Positions 44,981 through 53,832 are shown, counted from the stretch's first letter. The stretch is 64,000 nucleotides of DNA from Ignavibacteriota bacterium (GCA_026390735.1 JAPLFJ010000004.1:1-64000); one strand, 5' to 3'. Program-made: numbers and translations. The notes: generated by a model from the letters alone, not told the origin.

Positions 44981-46303
44981 ATGAAAAAATACATAATAAT
45001 ACTTGCGTTAATGCTGTTTGGAGCAAGCAGCTCCTTTGGGCAATGGATATATCAATCGTTGCCGGCGTATTACGAAGTTAAAGACATAAAATTCTTTGAT
45101 GCGAATACGGGGATAATCATTTTAGGTTCAACTAATCCGGGTATGTTAAAAACAACAAATGGCGGGAATAACTGGACGCTGTTTGATACAACTGTTTATT
45201 ATTATGGATTGCAAACTATAGATAGTGTAACAATGTATGCTTATGGACAAAGAACGAGCATTTACAGAATAAAAAGAACATTTGACAGAGGAATAACCTG
45301 GGATAGTGTTAGTGTTTCTTCGGCAAGGATGTTTTGGGATTTCTCCTTCGTAAACAAAGACACGGGCTGGGTGAGCGGTTTTAATGGTGATTATGTAATC
45401 TGGCGAACAACTAATGGTGGAGTAACACTTGTGCCACAGACAGGCGGTATTGGGAACGGTGCAATATTTTTCTTAAAGCAAAAAGTGAATGGAGAATATT
45501 ACGGCTGGCAGAATAATTTCGATGAACTTTGGCGGACAACAAACAGTGGGGTTAACTGGTTTCAGGTTACAGCTCCGGCAGCACCATATCTATTCTATAT
45601 TCAGTTTGTAGATGGAAACACTGGTTGGTTTTCTGCCGGGTATAACGGTATTTACAAAACAACAAACGGAGGATCAAACTGGGTAAATCAGCCTTTAGCT
45701 CCAGGAATCCCACAAATCATAAGCGGAATGACACATTTTATTTGTATCAATAAAGATACTATATATGGTATTGGTTCGGCTAAAATGCTACAAAATAGAG
45801 TAGTGGGAATAGTCTGGAAAACCACAAACGGTGGATTGAACTGGGGATATCAGCAACCGGATACAAATTATTATAATGGAGCATACGCTTCAATTGATTT
45901 TATAAATGCTAACTCTGGATGGGCGTATGGGGGTAACGGAGTTCATACAACCAATGGCGGTGGTGTAATATTATATCCTACTTATGTAATTAATAATTCA
46001 ACGGAGATAACGAATTACGAAATGAAACAAAATTACCCAAACCCGTTTAATCCTGTCACTACCATTGAATTTAATCTTCCGAAAGTCTCGTACGTAAACC
46101 TTAGCATTTATGACATTACGGGAAAATCAATAATCAATGTAATAAACGGGTTTTTACTTTCCGGAGGAACTCATAGGTACAGAATTGAAGAATTTGGAAA
46201 ATTGAATCTTTCAAGTGGAACATATTTTTATAGGCTTGAAGCAAGAGATATAAATGGTGCTGTTGTTTTTAATAAAACAAAGAGAATGATATATATGAAA
46301 TAA
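44981..46303 (+). CDS. secreted YCF48-like beta-propeller protein with T9SS sorting domain
   Basis: A 440-residue exported protein. The signal peptide is residues 1-21 (ending SFGQ). Repeats of the YCF48/photosystem assembly-like type follow, recognisable from TTNGGNNW, TTNSGVNWF, TTNGGSNWV and TTNGGLNWG, each near the end of a blade. From about 345 the type A T9SS C-terminal domain begins: MKQNYPNPFNPVTTIEFNLP, SIYDITGK, SGTYFYRLEA and the final KRMIYMK. It should be secreted across the outer membrane and released or attached to the cell surface. Function unknown. A decayed relative lies just upstream. Confidence 0.88.
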   Translation: MKKYIIILALMLFGASSSFGQWIYQSLPAYYEVKDIKFFDANTGIIILGSTNPGMLKTTNGGNNWTLFDTTVYYYGLQTIDSVTMYAYGQRTSIYRIKRTFDRGITWDSVSVSSARMFWDFSFVNKDTGWVSGFNGDYVIWRTTNGGVTLVPQTGGIGNGAIFFLKQKVNGEYYGWQNNFDELWRTTNSGVNWFQVTAPAAPYLFYIQFVDGNTGWFSAGYNGIYKTTNGGSNWVNQPLAPGIPQIISGMTHFICINKDTIYGIGSAKMLQNRVVGIVWKTTNGGLNWGYQQPDTNYYNGAYASIDFINANSGWAYGGNGVHTTNGGGVILYPTYVINNSTEITNYEMKQNYPNPFNPVTTIEFNLPKVSYVNLSIYDITGKSIINVINGFLLSGGTHRYRIEEFGKLNLSSGTYFYRLEARDINGAVVFNKTKRMIYMK

Positions 46304-46330
46304 TTAAAGAACAAAGAAATATTGTAAAGA

Positions 46331-46424
46331 AAAGGGCGGAAGCTCAAAATGAAATACCGGCGAGGGTTTTTTCAAAATGAGAGAAATCTTATCTCTAAGA
46401 TTTCCCACCCGCCCTTTCATTTTT
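46331..46424 (+). terminator. compound hairpin downstream of the T9SS gene
   Basis: Outer arms AAAGGGCGG (46331-46339) and CCGCCCTTT (46409-46417) pair perfectly and are followed by CATTTTTAA. Inside lies a second perfect hairpin, GAAATCTTA/TAAGATTTC (46383-46391 with 46396-46404). AAAATGA occurs twice between the arms. It can end the preceding transcript, but the nested architecture over about 90 bp is more elaborate than an ordinary terminator. Confidence 0.55.
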
Positions 46425-46539
46425 AAAATAATTTAAAAATAAATGTATAGAAAGGAAAATCATTATGAGGTAAGACAAAAGTATTATACGCGAAATTAGA
46501 TATCAGGAATTCTATTTATTAACTTAAAAATTTAAAAGC

Positions 46540-47187
46540 ATGAAAAATTTATTCAGGTTTTACTTTGTTGCGGCGTTAATATTGGGAAGTTTAATTTCTT
46601 ACAATGATAGCAGTTCGCAAACTGGCAGGATGAGTAACAAGTTCTATCTGGGACCAATCAATACTTACTTTGTGGAGGCAATGCACAACGACATAATGTT
46701 TCCATGGTATTCAGAACTAAATTACAATATGATGCATAACTATTCCTCTCATTCAGATTCATTGGGAGATTGGCTGGGAACAAATCAAAAAGACGGTGGA
46801 TTCTTAGAGTCTTTGGGTGCTTACGATGTTTTTATAAATAATTCTATTTCTAAATGGAGTATCTATTCAGCGAGTAATTCATTAATCTATCAGCGAGAAA
46901 AAGTCGAAAGAGGCGGTTACGGACAAAGATCAACCTATCAGGTAGAATATGATTCTAATTACTGGTCTTCAAAATTCCCGCAGTATGGGTATAGAAATCC
47001 AAATACGGTAGGCAGAACAAAAACAGATGATGCCCTTTATGGGAATAACATAATTGTAAAGTATTGCATAGTAAACGTAGACGACACAGGAAAAGTTGTA
47101 AGCGGATTAATAGAAAATGCAGAGCAGGTTAATTTTTATTCTGTAATCCCTCCGAATGCTAACAGAAGCGGAGCACGATTATTTTAA
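46540..47187 (+). CDS. exported protein of unknown function
   Basis: A 215-residue protein that I do not recognise. The signal peptide is at about 1-27 (ending SSSQ). The mature part is rich in Y, N, S and W, with motifs such as YNMMHNYSSHSDSLGDWLG and DDALYGNNIIVKYCIVN. It ends abruptly at SGARLF without a T9SS domain. It may be the N-terminal remnant of a larger cargo protein, since a palindrome and gene-free DNA follow immediately, but no homologue can be checked here. Confidence 0.6.
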   Translation: MKNLFRFYFVAALILGSLISYNDSSSQTGRMSNKFYLGPINTYFVEAMHNDIMFPWYSELNYNMMHNYSSHSDSLGDWLGTNQKDGGFLESLGAYDVFINNSISKWSIYSASNSLIYQREKVERGGYGQRSTYQVEYDSNYWSSKFPQYGYRNPNTVGRTKTDDALYGNNIIVKYCIVNVDDTGKVVSGLIENAEQVNFYSVIPPNANRSGARLF

Positions 47188-47196
47188 TTTCTCTCG

Positions 47197-47218
47197 TTAC
47201 TACGCTCTAGCGTAGTAA
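47197..47218. repeat. near-perfect palindrome after the exported protein gene
   Basis: TTACTACGCT and AGCGTAGTAA pair perfectly around CT, starting 9 bp after the stop codon. No T-run follows on either strand. It resembles REP-like palindromes rather than a standard terminator. Confidence 0.6.
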
Positions 47219-47500
47219 TGCAAACAGATAATCCTCATATACCACCATATTTAATATGTATATTTTATATTTGATATCCCTTAAAATTGTGTATTATCTG
47301 AAATCCCAAGAGGGAATCCCAATTGCAAATTTTTAATCCAATTATCTATCATTTCTCGGGAACTTTTTTCAGCAAGCACTTGTTTAAACATTATAATGTA
47401 TAATCAAATATACATATCGGATGATTCAAAAATCATCGGTTTTCATTACAATGATATGAAAATGCTCAAATGCTGTTTTTACAGTTTCTTACACTGACCC

Positions 47501-47584
47501 AATACACCTCTAATACACTACTAATCCACCAGAAATACAACTTACTTGGTACTATCTTGGTATCATCTCCCTAATAACTTGCTC
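47501..47584. repeat. 11-bp-period heptamer array B
   Basis: Cores start at 47501 and 47512 (AATACAC), 47523 (AATCCAC), 47534 (AATACAA), 47545 and 47556 (CTTGGTA), 47567 (CTCCCTA) and 47578 (CTTGCTC): eight units in strict 11-bp register. The 4-bp spacers (CTCT, TACT, CAGA, CTTA, CTAT, TCAT, ATAA) are unrelated. As in array A, the core changes in blocks. The surrounding interval 47188-47658 has no convincing gene. Confidence 0.75.
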
Positions 47585-47658
47585 AAATCAAAGCATAATG
47601 CTGATTATGGCATTTATAAAATGCTTATTTGGAAGGTATAAAAATGAACCCCTTTTTA

Positions 47659-48429
47659 CTATTTCACTGATTTTATAACTTCAAGTATATCATTATGTAT
47701 CTTTCCGTTCGATGCAAGTATTTCTTTATTATATACTGAATATTTGTCTCCGTTAAAGTCTGTTACTATCCCGCCAGCCTCAGTTAATATTATGTAACCC
47801 GCAGCAACGTCCCACGCGTTTAAATTGTATTCCCAGAATCCGTCGAACCTGCCGCATGCTGTCCAGCAAATATCCAGTGCTGCAGAACCGAGTCTGCGAA
47901 CAGGTATGTCCTTATTTACTATTGCCGCAAAAACTTCAACGGGTTTATTCGGATTGTTACTCGTATTGTAAGGAAATCCTGTTACGAGCAGAGATTTAGC
48001 GAAAGAAGTTTCATTCGATACCTTTATCTTCTTATCGTTCAGAAAAGCACCCTTTCCTTTTTCAGCAAAGAAGAGTTCGTTGCCGAATGGGTTGTAAATG
48101 CCGCCCATTACTATTTCACCCGCTACTTCTACTCCAATCGATATGCAGCATATCGGGATTCCGTGTGCATAGTTAATCGTTCCGTCTATAGGGTCAATAA
48201 TCCATTTCACGTCTGAAGCAGTATTAAGTGCTCCGATTTCTTCAGAAAGTATATTATGGTCAGGGAAATTATTACGTATGATTTCAATTATCTTTGCTTC
48301 AGAACGTTTGTCAACTTCAGTAACGAGGTTTGAAACAATGTCTTTGCTTTCTATTAAAAAGTCTTTCTGGAAATATTCTTTAAGAATAGTACTGCTTTCG
48401 TGAAGTGCTTTGTAAAGTATATTTTTCAT
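47659..48429 (-). CDS. suhB: inositol monophosphatase family protein (SuhB-like)
   Basis: Mg-dependent phosphatase of the FIG superfamily; bacterial members dephosphorylate inositol-1-phosphate, and SuhB also has a role in rRNA transcription in E. coli. Metal ligands are visible as E63/E64 (LSEE), D79 and D82 in DPIDGTINYAHG, and the late WDVAAGYIILTEAGG. Length 256 is normal. It is the last gene of a minus-strand run of four (50157 to 47659), 5 bp after the MBL gene. Exact substrate not predictable. Confidence 0.88.
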   Translation of the reverse strand: MKNILYKALHESSTILKEYFQKDFLIESKDIVSNLVTEVDKRSEAKIIEIIRNNFPDHNILSEEIGALNTASDVKWIIDPIDGTINYAHGIPICCISIGVEVAGEIVMGGIYNPFGNELFFAEKGKGAFLNDKKIKVSNETSFAKSLLVTGFPYNTSNNPNKPVEVFAAIVNKDIPVRRLGSAALDICWTACGRFDGFWEYNLNAWDVAAGYIILTEAGGIVTDFNGDKYSVYNKEILASNGKIHNDILEVIKSVK

Positions 48430-48434
48430 ATTCT

Positions 48435-49205
48435 TTATTCTATTGTAAATTCGAGTCCGTCGTACGCAAGCTGAATGTTCTCAGGTAATGTTGCGTTAGT
48501 TTCGTCGTTGTTTAAGTCGTGAGTAATATGCGTAAAGTAAGTCTGCTTTGGTTTCAACTTCAATGCAATATCAGTCGCCTCTTTCAGACTGAAGTGTGTA
48601 GGATGCGGAGAATGTCTTAACGAGTTAAGTATCAGCACATCGAGTCCGTGCAGCTTTTCCATCTCTGCATCGGGAATGAAACTGGCATCAGTGATGTAAG
48701 CAAACTTCCCTATCCTGTACCCGAATATTTTAATCTTTCCGTGCATCACTTCTATCGGCATTATCTTAACACCGTGTGCTTCGAATTCTTTATTCTCAAG
48801 ATAGTTGAAATGCATAAGCGGAACTGCCATATATTTTATTAGTGTCTCATCGAGTGCATACCTGAAGGTTAGTTTTATTTCGTCGAGCGTTGGAGGATTG
48901 CCGTAAACATCCACAAACTTCTTATGTCTCTGATTAATCTGACGTAAATCATCGAGACCGAATATATGGTCGACGTGATGATGAGTATAAAGAATTGCGT
49001 CAAGGTCTGTTACGTTTGCCCTTAATAACTGCTGTCGGAAATCTATTGAAGTATCTATTAGTATTTTCTTTCCCTGAGTTTCTATGTAAACTGAAGCACG
49101 CAGTCTTTTATCTTTCGGATTAGTTGACATACAAGTGTGGCAGGTACAGCCGATTATAGGAACACCCTGCGATGTCCCGCTTCCTAATACTACTACTCTT
49201 ATCAT
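48435..49205 (-). CDS. metallo-beta-lactamase fold hydrolase (PhnP/RNase Z-like)
   Basis: A 256-residue MBL protein. The N-terminal LGSGTSQGVPIIGCTCHTC (C20, C22 and C25 can bind a structural zinc) and the metal motif H75-x-H77-x-D79-H80 place it with the PhnP-like phosphodiesterases. Later ligands are MHGK, TDAS and YFTHITHD. PhnP hydrolyses cyclic ribose phosphates in the C-P lyase pathway, but no phn genes are nearby, so the substrate is open. The stop lies 5 bp before suhB. Confidence 0.85.
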   Translation of the reverse strand: MIRVVVLGSGTSQGVPIIGCTCHTCMSTNPKDKRLRASVYIETQGKKILIDTSIDFRQQLLRANVTDLDAILYTHHHVDHIFGLDDLRQINQRHKKFVDVYGNPPTLDEIKLTFRYALDETLIKYMAVPLMHFNYLENKEFEAHGVKIMPIEVMHGKIKIFGYRIGKFAYITDASFIPDAEMEKLHGLDVLILNSLRHSPHPTHFSLKEATDIALKLKPKQTYFTHITHDLNNDETNATLPENIQLAYDGLEFTIE

Positions 49206-49507
49206 AATAACTTCTGCTGGCTTTCCTTATCTATCAACTCGCGAATGTTCGGTTTAAGATAAATTCCGTCAACTCCAATTTCAGAAAGATTCTTCGCAAG
49301 AAAATTAATTTTCTTCTGCGGCTCTATATTTCTGTTAAGCAGAAATAACTTTTGTTCGCGAAGCAGACAAAATCCGCCTTTAAAGAAACCTTTTTCAATT
49401 CTTACCGAATATCCAATTTGAGTATATACTTCAAGTAATTCCGTAATAACGATTTCCTGATTTTCTGTAACCTGTACGTCCTTCGCTTTCTTAATAACTT
49501 TACTCAT
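49202..49507 (-). CDS. conserved small protein of unknown function
   Basis: A 101-residue soluble protein without a signal peptide or membrane segment: VITELLEVYTQIGYSVRIEKGFFKGGFCLLREQ, LFLLNRNIEPQKKINFLAKNLSEIG. The alternation suggests a small alpha/beta domain. I do not recognise the family. It overlaps the MBL gene by 4 bp at one end and the membrane protein gene by 4 bp at the other, so translation is coupled. Confidence 0.75.
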   Translation of the reverse strand: MSKVIKKAKDVQVTENQEIVITELLEVYTQIGYSVRIEKGFFKGGFCLLREQKLFLLNRNIEPQKKINFLAKNLSEIGVDGIYLKPNIRELIDKESQQKLL

Positions 49508-50157
49508 TTTAGGTATTCCTCTTTTAAATCATCTTCATCGTGCATAAAATACTTGTATGAATATTCTTCCAGATGCTGTTTCTTTTCTTCTTCCAGTACT
49601 GCAAGACTTTTCTTCATCGGCTGAGTAACTGCAATCACAATAATTGCATAATACGACAGTAATGCAATCCACGGCACACCTTTAAGGAATCCGATACGTT
49701 CACCGAATATTTTCAGTAAGCCGTCGTGCACAGGCGGATTGTTCAGGTATAATAAATAGAATTTAACGTCGAGGTATGAAGTATAGACTTCAACAGGTAC
49801 GAATGTATAGAACAGAATAACACACATAAGAAGCCACGGATTCTCGCGCAGATTAAGTTTTGCTTTCTTCAGAAATATTACTGAGAATATTAATGTAGCT
49901 GTATAAGCACCCATAATCAGTAATGAAGAATGGGATAACATTCTGAATATCCAGTTTTCTTCATCAGGAGGAATACTCGTCCTGAAACTGAATTCATCGT
50001 AATTTAAAAGGTCGTTCCCGATCAAAGCACGAACATTAATCGCACCGAGCCATACGACTGCCGATATTACCAAAAACGCTAACCAGAGTTTTGCTGTCTT
50101 ATTCAATATAATAATTTGTTTTCGCTTAAAATTATTTAATTGAAGTGACACATTCAA
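49504..50157 (-). CDS. integral membrane protein of unknown function
   Basis: A 217-residue protein with about five hydrophobic segments (near residues 26-46, 75-93, 104-125, 126-142 and 160-177), a charged C-terminus rich in E, K and H, and a proline-containing loop FRTSIPPDEENW. I do not recognise the family. Starts are TTG at 50157 or GTG at 50151; no ATG is in frame. It is the first gene of the operon leading to suhB. Confidence 0.72.
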   Translation of the reverse strand: MNVSLQLNNFKRKQIIILNKTAKLWLAFLVISAVVWLGAINVRALIGNDLLNYDEFSFRTSIPPDEENWIFRMLSHSSLLIMGAYTATLIFSVIFLKKAKLNLRENPWLLMCVILFYTFVPVEVYTSYLDVKFYLLYLNNPPVHDGLLKIFGERIGFLKGVPWIALLSYYAIIVIAVTQPMKKSLAVLEEEKKQHLEEYSYKYFMHDEDDLKEEYLK

Positions 50158-50252
50158 TTTAATAAGGTGTAAATCTTTTAAGAAATGATTTTGTTACATT
50201 ATTACTTATTTAATCACTAAATTTGTTAAAATTAAACATAGTATAGAAATAA

Positions 50253-51335
50253 ATGGAAGAAAAAATCAAGAAAATACTTTCCACAGTAAGTGAACCGTAC
50301 CTGAAAAAAGGATTTACAGAACTTGGATTTGTTTATGAAATATCGTTGAACGGTGATAAATTGAAATTACGGTTAGGTATAACAGACACTGAATACAATG
50401 ATTTTCCCGGATTGAAGAACCGTATTGCAGTAAAAATAATAGAAGAGATTCCTGAGATAAAGAAAGTTGATGTGGATTTTATGCTTGGAGTTGTTAATCA
50501 CGACAACAAACAGAAGACACTGGTACTGCCAAAGGTTAAGAACACTATAGCAATCGCTTCGGGTAAAGGCGGAGTCGGCAAATCAACTGTAGCAGCGAAC
50601 CTCGCAGTATCGCTTACGCTTGAAGGTGCGAAAGTCGGACTGATAGATGCCGATATATACGGACCGTCAATTCCTATAATGCTCGGTGCAGACGGAAGAC
50701 CATGTATAGTGAAAGTCGGAGACAAGAACAAGATGCTGCCTGTTGAACAGTTTAACATTAAACTTATGTCAATAGGATTTTTAATAGAGGATAATTCAGC
50801 TGTAGTATGGCGCGGCCCGATGGCTTCAAGTGCACTGAAACAATTTATGACAGAGGTTGAATGGGAAGAACTCGATTACTTACTTTTCGATATGCCTCCG
50901 GGAACGGGTGACATACAGTTAACATTAAGCCAGACAGTGCCTCTTACGGGTTCAGTTGTTGTTACAACACCTCAGGAAATAGCATTAGCAGACGCACGCA
51001 AAGGACATTTAATGTTTGAAAAAGTAAATGTACCGAACCTCGGCTTCATAGAGAATATGAGTTATTACTTAAAAGCAGACGGTGAAAAGGAATACATATT
51101 CGGACAAGGCGGCGGGAAGAAGATTGCCGATGAATTCGGAGTAAAACTTCTGGGTGAAATCCCAATCGACACAAACGTAAGGATTGCAGGCGATAGCGGC
51201 AAGCCGATAGTAATCGCAGACCCTGAATGTGAAGTAAGCAAAATATTCAAGGATATTGCCAAGAAACTGATTCTTGAAATAAACGAGAGGAACATCTCAC
51301 CTAAGAAAAATTCAGGACTTGAGATACTGATGTAA
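50253..51335 (+). CDS. mrp: Mrp/NBP35-family iron-sulfur carrier ATPase
   Basis: P-loop ATPase thought to carry and insert [4Fe-4S] clusters. Residues 1-90 are a MIP18 (DUF59) domain. The deviant Walker A SGKGGVGKST lies at 103-112, with DADIYGPSIP and LLFDMPPGTGD downstream. The CPxC cluster-binding motif that most Mrp proteins have after ENMSY is absent (ENMSYYLKADGEKEY here); I recall Bacteroidota Mrp proteins also lacking it. nfu follows on the same strand, supporting a role in Fe-S biogenesis. Confidence 0.93.
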   Translation: MEEKIKKILSTVSEPYLKKGFTELGFVYEISLNGDKLKLRLGITDTEYNDFPGLKNRIAVKIIEEIPEIKKVDVDFMLGVVNHDNKQKTLVLPKVKNTIAIASGKGGVGKSTVAANLAVSLTLEGAKVGLIDADIYGPSIPIMLGADGRPCIVKVGDKNKMLPVEQFNIKLMSIGFLIEDNSAVVWRGPMASSALKQFMTEVEWEELDYLLFDMPPGTGDIQLTLSQTVPLTGSVVVTTPQEIALADARKGHLMFEKVNVPNLGFIENMSYYLKADGEKEYIFGQGGGKKIADEFGVKLLGEIPIDTNVRIAGDSGKPIVIADPECEVSKIFKDIAKKLILEINERNISPKKNSGLEILM

Positions 51336-51354
51336 TTTTATCTTTATAAAAATG

Positions 51355-51388
51355 AATGGTTACAGGATTATTCCTGTAACCATTTTTT
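51355..51388 (+). terminator. intrinsic terminator between mrp and nfu
   Basis: A 13-bp perfect stem (51355-51367 with 51372-51384, loop TTAT) ends in a run of T on the plus strand, 20 bp past the mrp stop and 40 bp before nfu. It is strong, so nfu must depend on readthrough or on its own promoter. Confidence 0.88.
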
Positions 51389-51427
51389 ATTCATATCATT
51401 AAATAACCATTTTTATTAGATTTGTTT

Positions 51428-51667
51428 ATGAGCAGAGAATTAAATTTAGAGAATATAGAATCAGTACTTAAGGGTATCCGTCCACATTTACAGGTTGACG
51501 GCGGTGACGTTGAAGTAGTAAGTATTGAAAGCGACTCAATCGTAAACGTAAGACTGCTTGGTGCTTGCAATACCTGTCCATTGAATTTAATGACACTGAG
51601 AGCAGGAATAGAAAGGGCTTTAATGCTTGAGTTTCCTCAGATTGTACGTATAGAGTCAGTCGCCTGA
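51428..51667 (+). CDS. NifU-like C-terminal domain protein (Nfu)
   Basis: A 79-residue Fe-S scaffold or carrier. The hallmark motif is C47-x2-C50 in GACNTCPLN, preceded by IRPHLQVDGGDVEVV. I use ATG 51428; an upstream TTG is also in frame. Pairing with mrp fits cluster delivery. Its last 12 bp overlap the convergent nucleotidyltransferase gene. Confidence 0.93.
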   Translation: MSRELNLENIESVLKGIRPHLQVDGGDVEVVSIESDSIVNVRLLGACNTCPLNLMTLRAGIERALMLEFPQIVRIESVA

Positions 51668-52336
51668 TTCTTCTGCCTGCTTAAGGTTTTCCGTCTTTCC
51701 TAAATCAATAAATACTGAATCCAATACATCAAACCCTTTTACATGTTTCTTTTCTTCAAGATATACATCTAAAATATCCTTGTAATCATTCTTGTAATTA
51801 GCAGAGAAAATATCATTCGATATAATGTGCATTCCGTTGAAAGCGAAATAGTTTTCTTCCATCACATCGCTTTTGACTCTTCCTTTCAGATGAAAGTTAC
51901 TATCAAACTCCAGGTACCTTGAAGTCTTTCTTTTCTGAACGGCGAGCAATGCAAACGGTTTAGTTGATTCGTATTCCCTTATCAGTAATTCAATGTTAAA
52001 GTTTGTAAAGACATCAACATTCAGAACAAGGAAGTAATCTTCTGACTGCAGATATTCCTTGGCGTTTAACACTCCCCCGCCTGTACCGAGGATATCTTCT
52101 TCTGCAATGACGACTATCTTAACACCGAAATCGATTTCCTGAAAGTACTTAATTAACCGCTCGCTGAAATGGTGAGCGTTAACTATGATTTCTTTTATGC
52201 CAATGGATTTCAGTTTCTCTATCTGGTAAGAAATCATCGTGCCGTTTTTAAACGGTACGAGTGCCTTGGGAGTTGAATCCGTAATCGGTTTAAGTCTTGT
52301 GCCGTATCCTGCGGCGAGTATCATTGCTTTGTTCAT
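51656..52336 (-). CDS. sugar-phosphate nucleotidyltransferase family protein
   Basis: A 226-residue NTP-transferase. The signature LAAGYGTRLKPITDSTPKAL is at residues 7-26 and the metal-binding LNVDVF near 105. It resembles MurU/HddC/mannose-1-phosphate guanylyltransferase-type proteins lacking the C-terminal hexapeptide domain. It would activate a sugar-1-phosphate with a nucleotide, perhaps for wall recycling or surface glycans; the sugar cannot be predicted. Convergent with nfu. Confidence 0.87.
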   Translation of the reverse strand: MNKAMILAAGYGTRLKPITDSTPKALVPFKNGTMISYQIEKLKSIGIKEIIVNAHHFSERLIKYFQEIDFGVKIVVIAEEDILGTGGGVLNAKEYLQSEDYFLVLNVDVFTNFNIELLIREYESTKPFALLAVQKRKTSRYLEFDSNFHLKGRVKSDVMEENYFAFNGMHIISNDIFSANYKNDYKDILDVYLEEKKHVKGFDVLDSVFIDLGKTENLKQAEESGD

Positions 52337-52450
52337 TGTGTAAATTAGAAATCGCAGAGATAATTTGAAAGAGAATAAGGATGGACTTTATGGAATAGGT
52401 GCACCGAGAATGAAGTTTGAATTGTATTATCAACAATTTTACAAAATACA

Positions 52451-52481
52451 TTTATTATTAGGCGGTAATATGATAATTTTG
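52451..52481 (+). promoter_or_regulatory. probable nadA promoter
   Basis: TAATTTTG (52474-52481) matches the Bacteroidota -7 element TAnnTTTG, and TTTA lies exactly 19 bp upstream at 52451-52454, one base off the TTTG consensus. The nadA ATG is 16 bp downstream, leaving a very short leader. Confidence 0.5.
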
Positions 52482-52497
52482 AGTAATTAAATAGAAT

Positions 52498-53457
52498 ATG
52501 ATTTTAACAAAGAATAAAGAAGTTAAGAGTAAAGAGTTTTACGTTAGCGAGATTTTAAGACTGAAGAAAGAACTGAACGCAGTCCTGCTTGCACACTACT
52601 ATCAGGAAGGCGACATTCAGGATATTGCAGACCATATCGGCGACAGTCTGCAACTTGCACAGGCAGCGGAGAAGACTAATGCTGACGTTATTGTTTTTGC
52701 AGGTGTGCATTTTATGGCAGAGACAGCAAAGATTCTTAATCCGGATAAACTTGTACTGCTTCCCGATTTAAACGCAGGATGCTCGCTTGCAGAAGGCTGC
52801 CCCGCCGATTTACTTCAGAAGTTCAAAGATAAACACAAAGACCATATAATAATAAGTTATATAAACTGTTCAGCAGAAGTAAAGGCAATGTCTGACATTA
52901 TCTGTACTTCTTCGAACGCAGAAAAGTTAGTTAAGCAGATTCCAGAATCACAGAAGATAATATTTGCACCTGATAAAAATCTCGGAAGTTATTTAATCAA
53001 GAAGACAGGACGCGACATGGTTCTCTGGCAAGGTGCCTGTATTGTTCACGAGACTTTCAGCGAGAGAAAGATAATGATGCTCAAACTTGAGAATCCGAAG
53101 GCAAAACTAATTGCACATCCTGAATGCGAAGAGAAGATACTTATGAATTCTGACTTTGTCGGTTCGACGAGTGCACTGCTGAATTTTGTTGAGAAAGATT
53201 CTGCGACTGAGTTTATTGTTGCTACTGAACCTGGAATAATACACCAGATGGAGAAGGCGTGTCCTGATAAGAAGTTTATATTAGCACCGCCTGAAGCAAA
53301 CTGTTCGTGCAATGAATGTCCGTATATGAAACTGAACACTATGGAGAAGTTGTATTTGTGTATGAGAGACGGGACACCTGAGATAATACTCGATAAGGAA
53401 ATACAGAGAAGAGCACTGGTACCTATACAGAGAATGCTGGAGATGAGTAAAAAATAA
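52498..53457 (+). CDS. nadA: quinolinate synthase NadA
   Basis: [4Fe-4S] enzyme that condenses iminoaspartate with dihydroxyacetone phosphate to quinolinate in NAD biosynthesis. [19 protein letters not shown] is near residues 32-50. Cluster cysteines are C95 ([10 protein letters not shown]), C181 (WQGAC) and one in the late [10 protein letters not shown]. Length 319 is normal. No nadB or nadC is nearby. The stop codon abuts the 3' end of the convergent RNase P RNA gene. Confidence 0.97.
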   Translation: MILTKNKEVKSKEFYVSEILRLKKELNAVLLAHYYQEGDIQDIADHIGDSLQLAQAAEKTNADVIVFAGVHFMAETAKILNPDKLVLLPDLNAGCSLAEGCPADLLQKFKDKHKDHIIISYINCSAEVKAMSDIICTSSNAEKLVKQIPESQKIIFAPDKNLGSYLIKKTGRDMVLWQGACIVHETFSERKIMMLKLENPKAKLIAHPECEEKILMNSDFVGSTSALLNFVEKDSATEFIVATEPGIIHQMEKACPDKKFILAPPEANCSCNECPYMKLNTMEKLYLCMRDGTPEIILDKEIQRRALVPIQRMLEMSKK

Positions 53458-53832
53458 CTGTTTCGCAGTAAGCCGGATTTTGTGACTCTTGCGAGCCGGC
53501 AACCATTTATCTTGGTCTGTCATTACTTTCAGACTCTTTGCATCCTACCCCGAAAGTATTAAGAAGTAAGCAGCACTTCAACTTTCTATACGCGGACTTG
53601 CTCCGGATGAGGTTTATCAATCTTAAAGATTGCTCTTTAAATGGTAGGCTCTTACCCTGCCGTTTCACCCTTATCCCGATGAATCGGGACGGTATTCCTT
53701 TCTGTGACACTTTCTAACTGTGCTTCTTGCGAAACACAATTCCGGGGAACTCCCCCGACATCCCTGCTTTTACGGAGTCCGGACTTTCCTCACCGTGGAT
53801 TGCTCCACCAGCGCGATTGCCTTGCGAAACAG
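53458..53832 (-). ncRNA. rnpB: RNase P RNA (bacterial type A)
   Basis: The catalytic RNA of RNase P. The ends pair as helix P1 (CTGTTTCGCA with TGCGAAACAG). The conserved GAGGAAAGTCCGGAC lies just inside the 5' part, GGTAAGAGCCTACC and the ACAGA-type core are present, and the 3' part ends with the CCGGCTTA segment. About 375 nt. It lies 16 bp after the zinc-ribbon gene. On the minus strand P1 is followed by TTATTTTTT inside the end of nadA, so P1 may double as terminator. Confidence 0.96.

Noticed and set aside
50218-50225. TAAATTTG as a promoter of mrp
   Set aside because: The -7 element matches, but the nearest TTTG is 24 bp upstream rather than about 19, so the evidence is too weak in AT-rich DNA.
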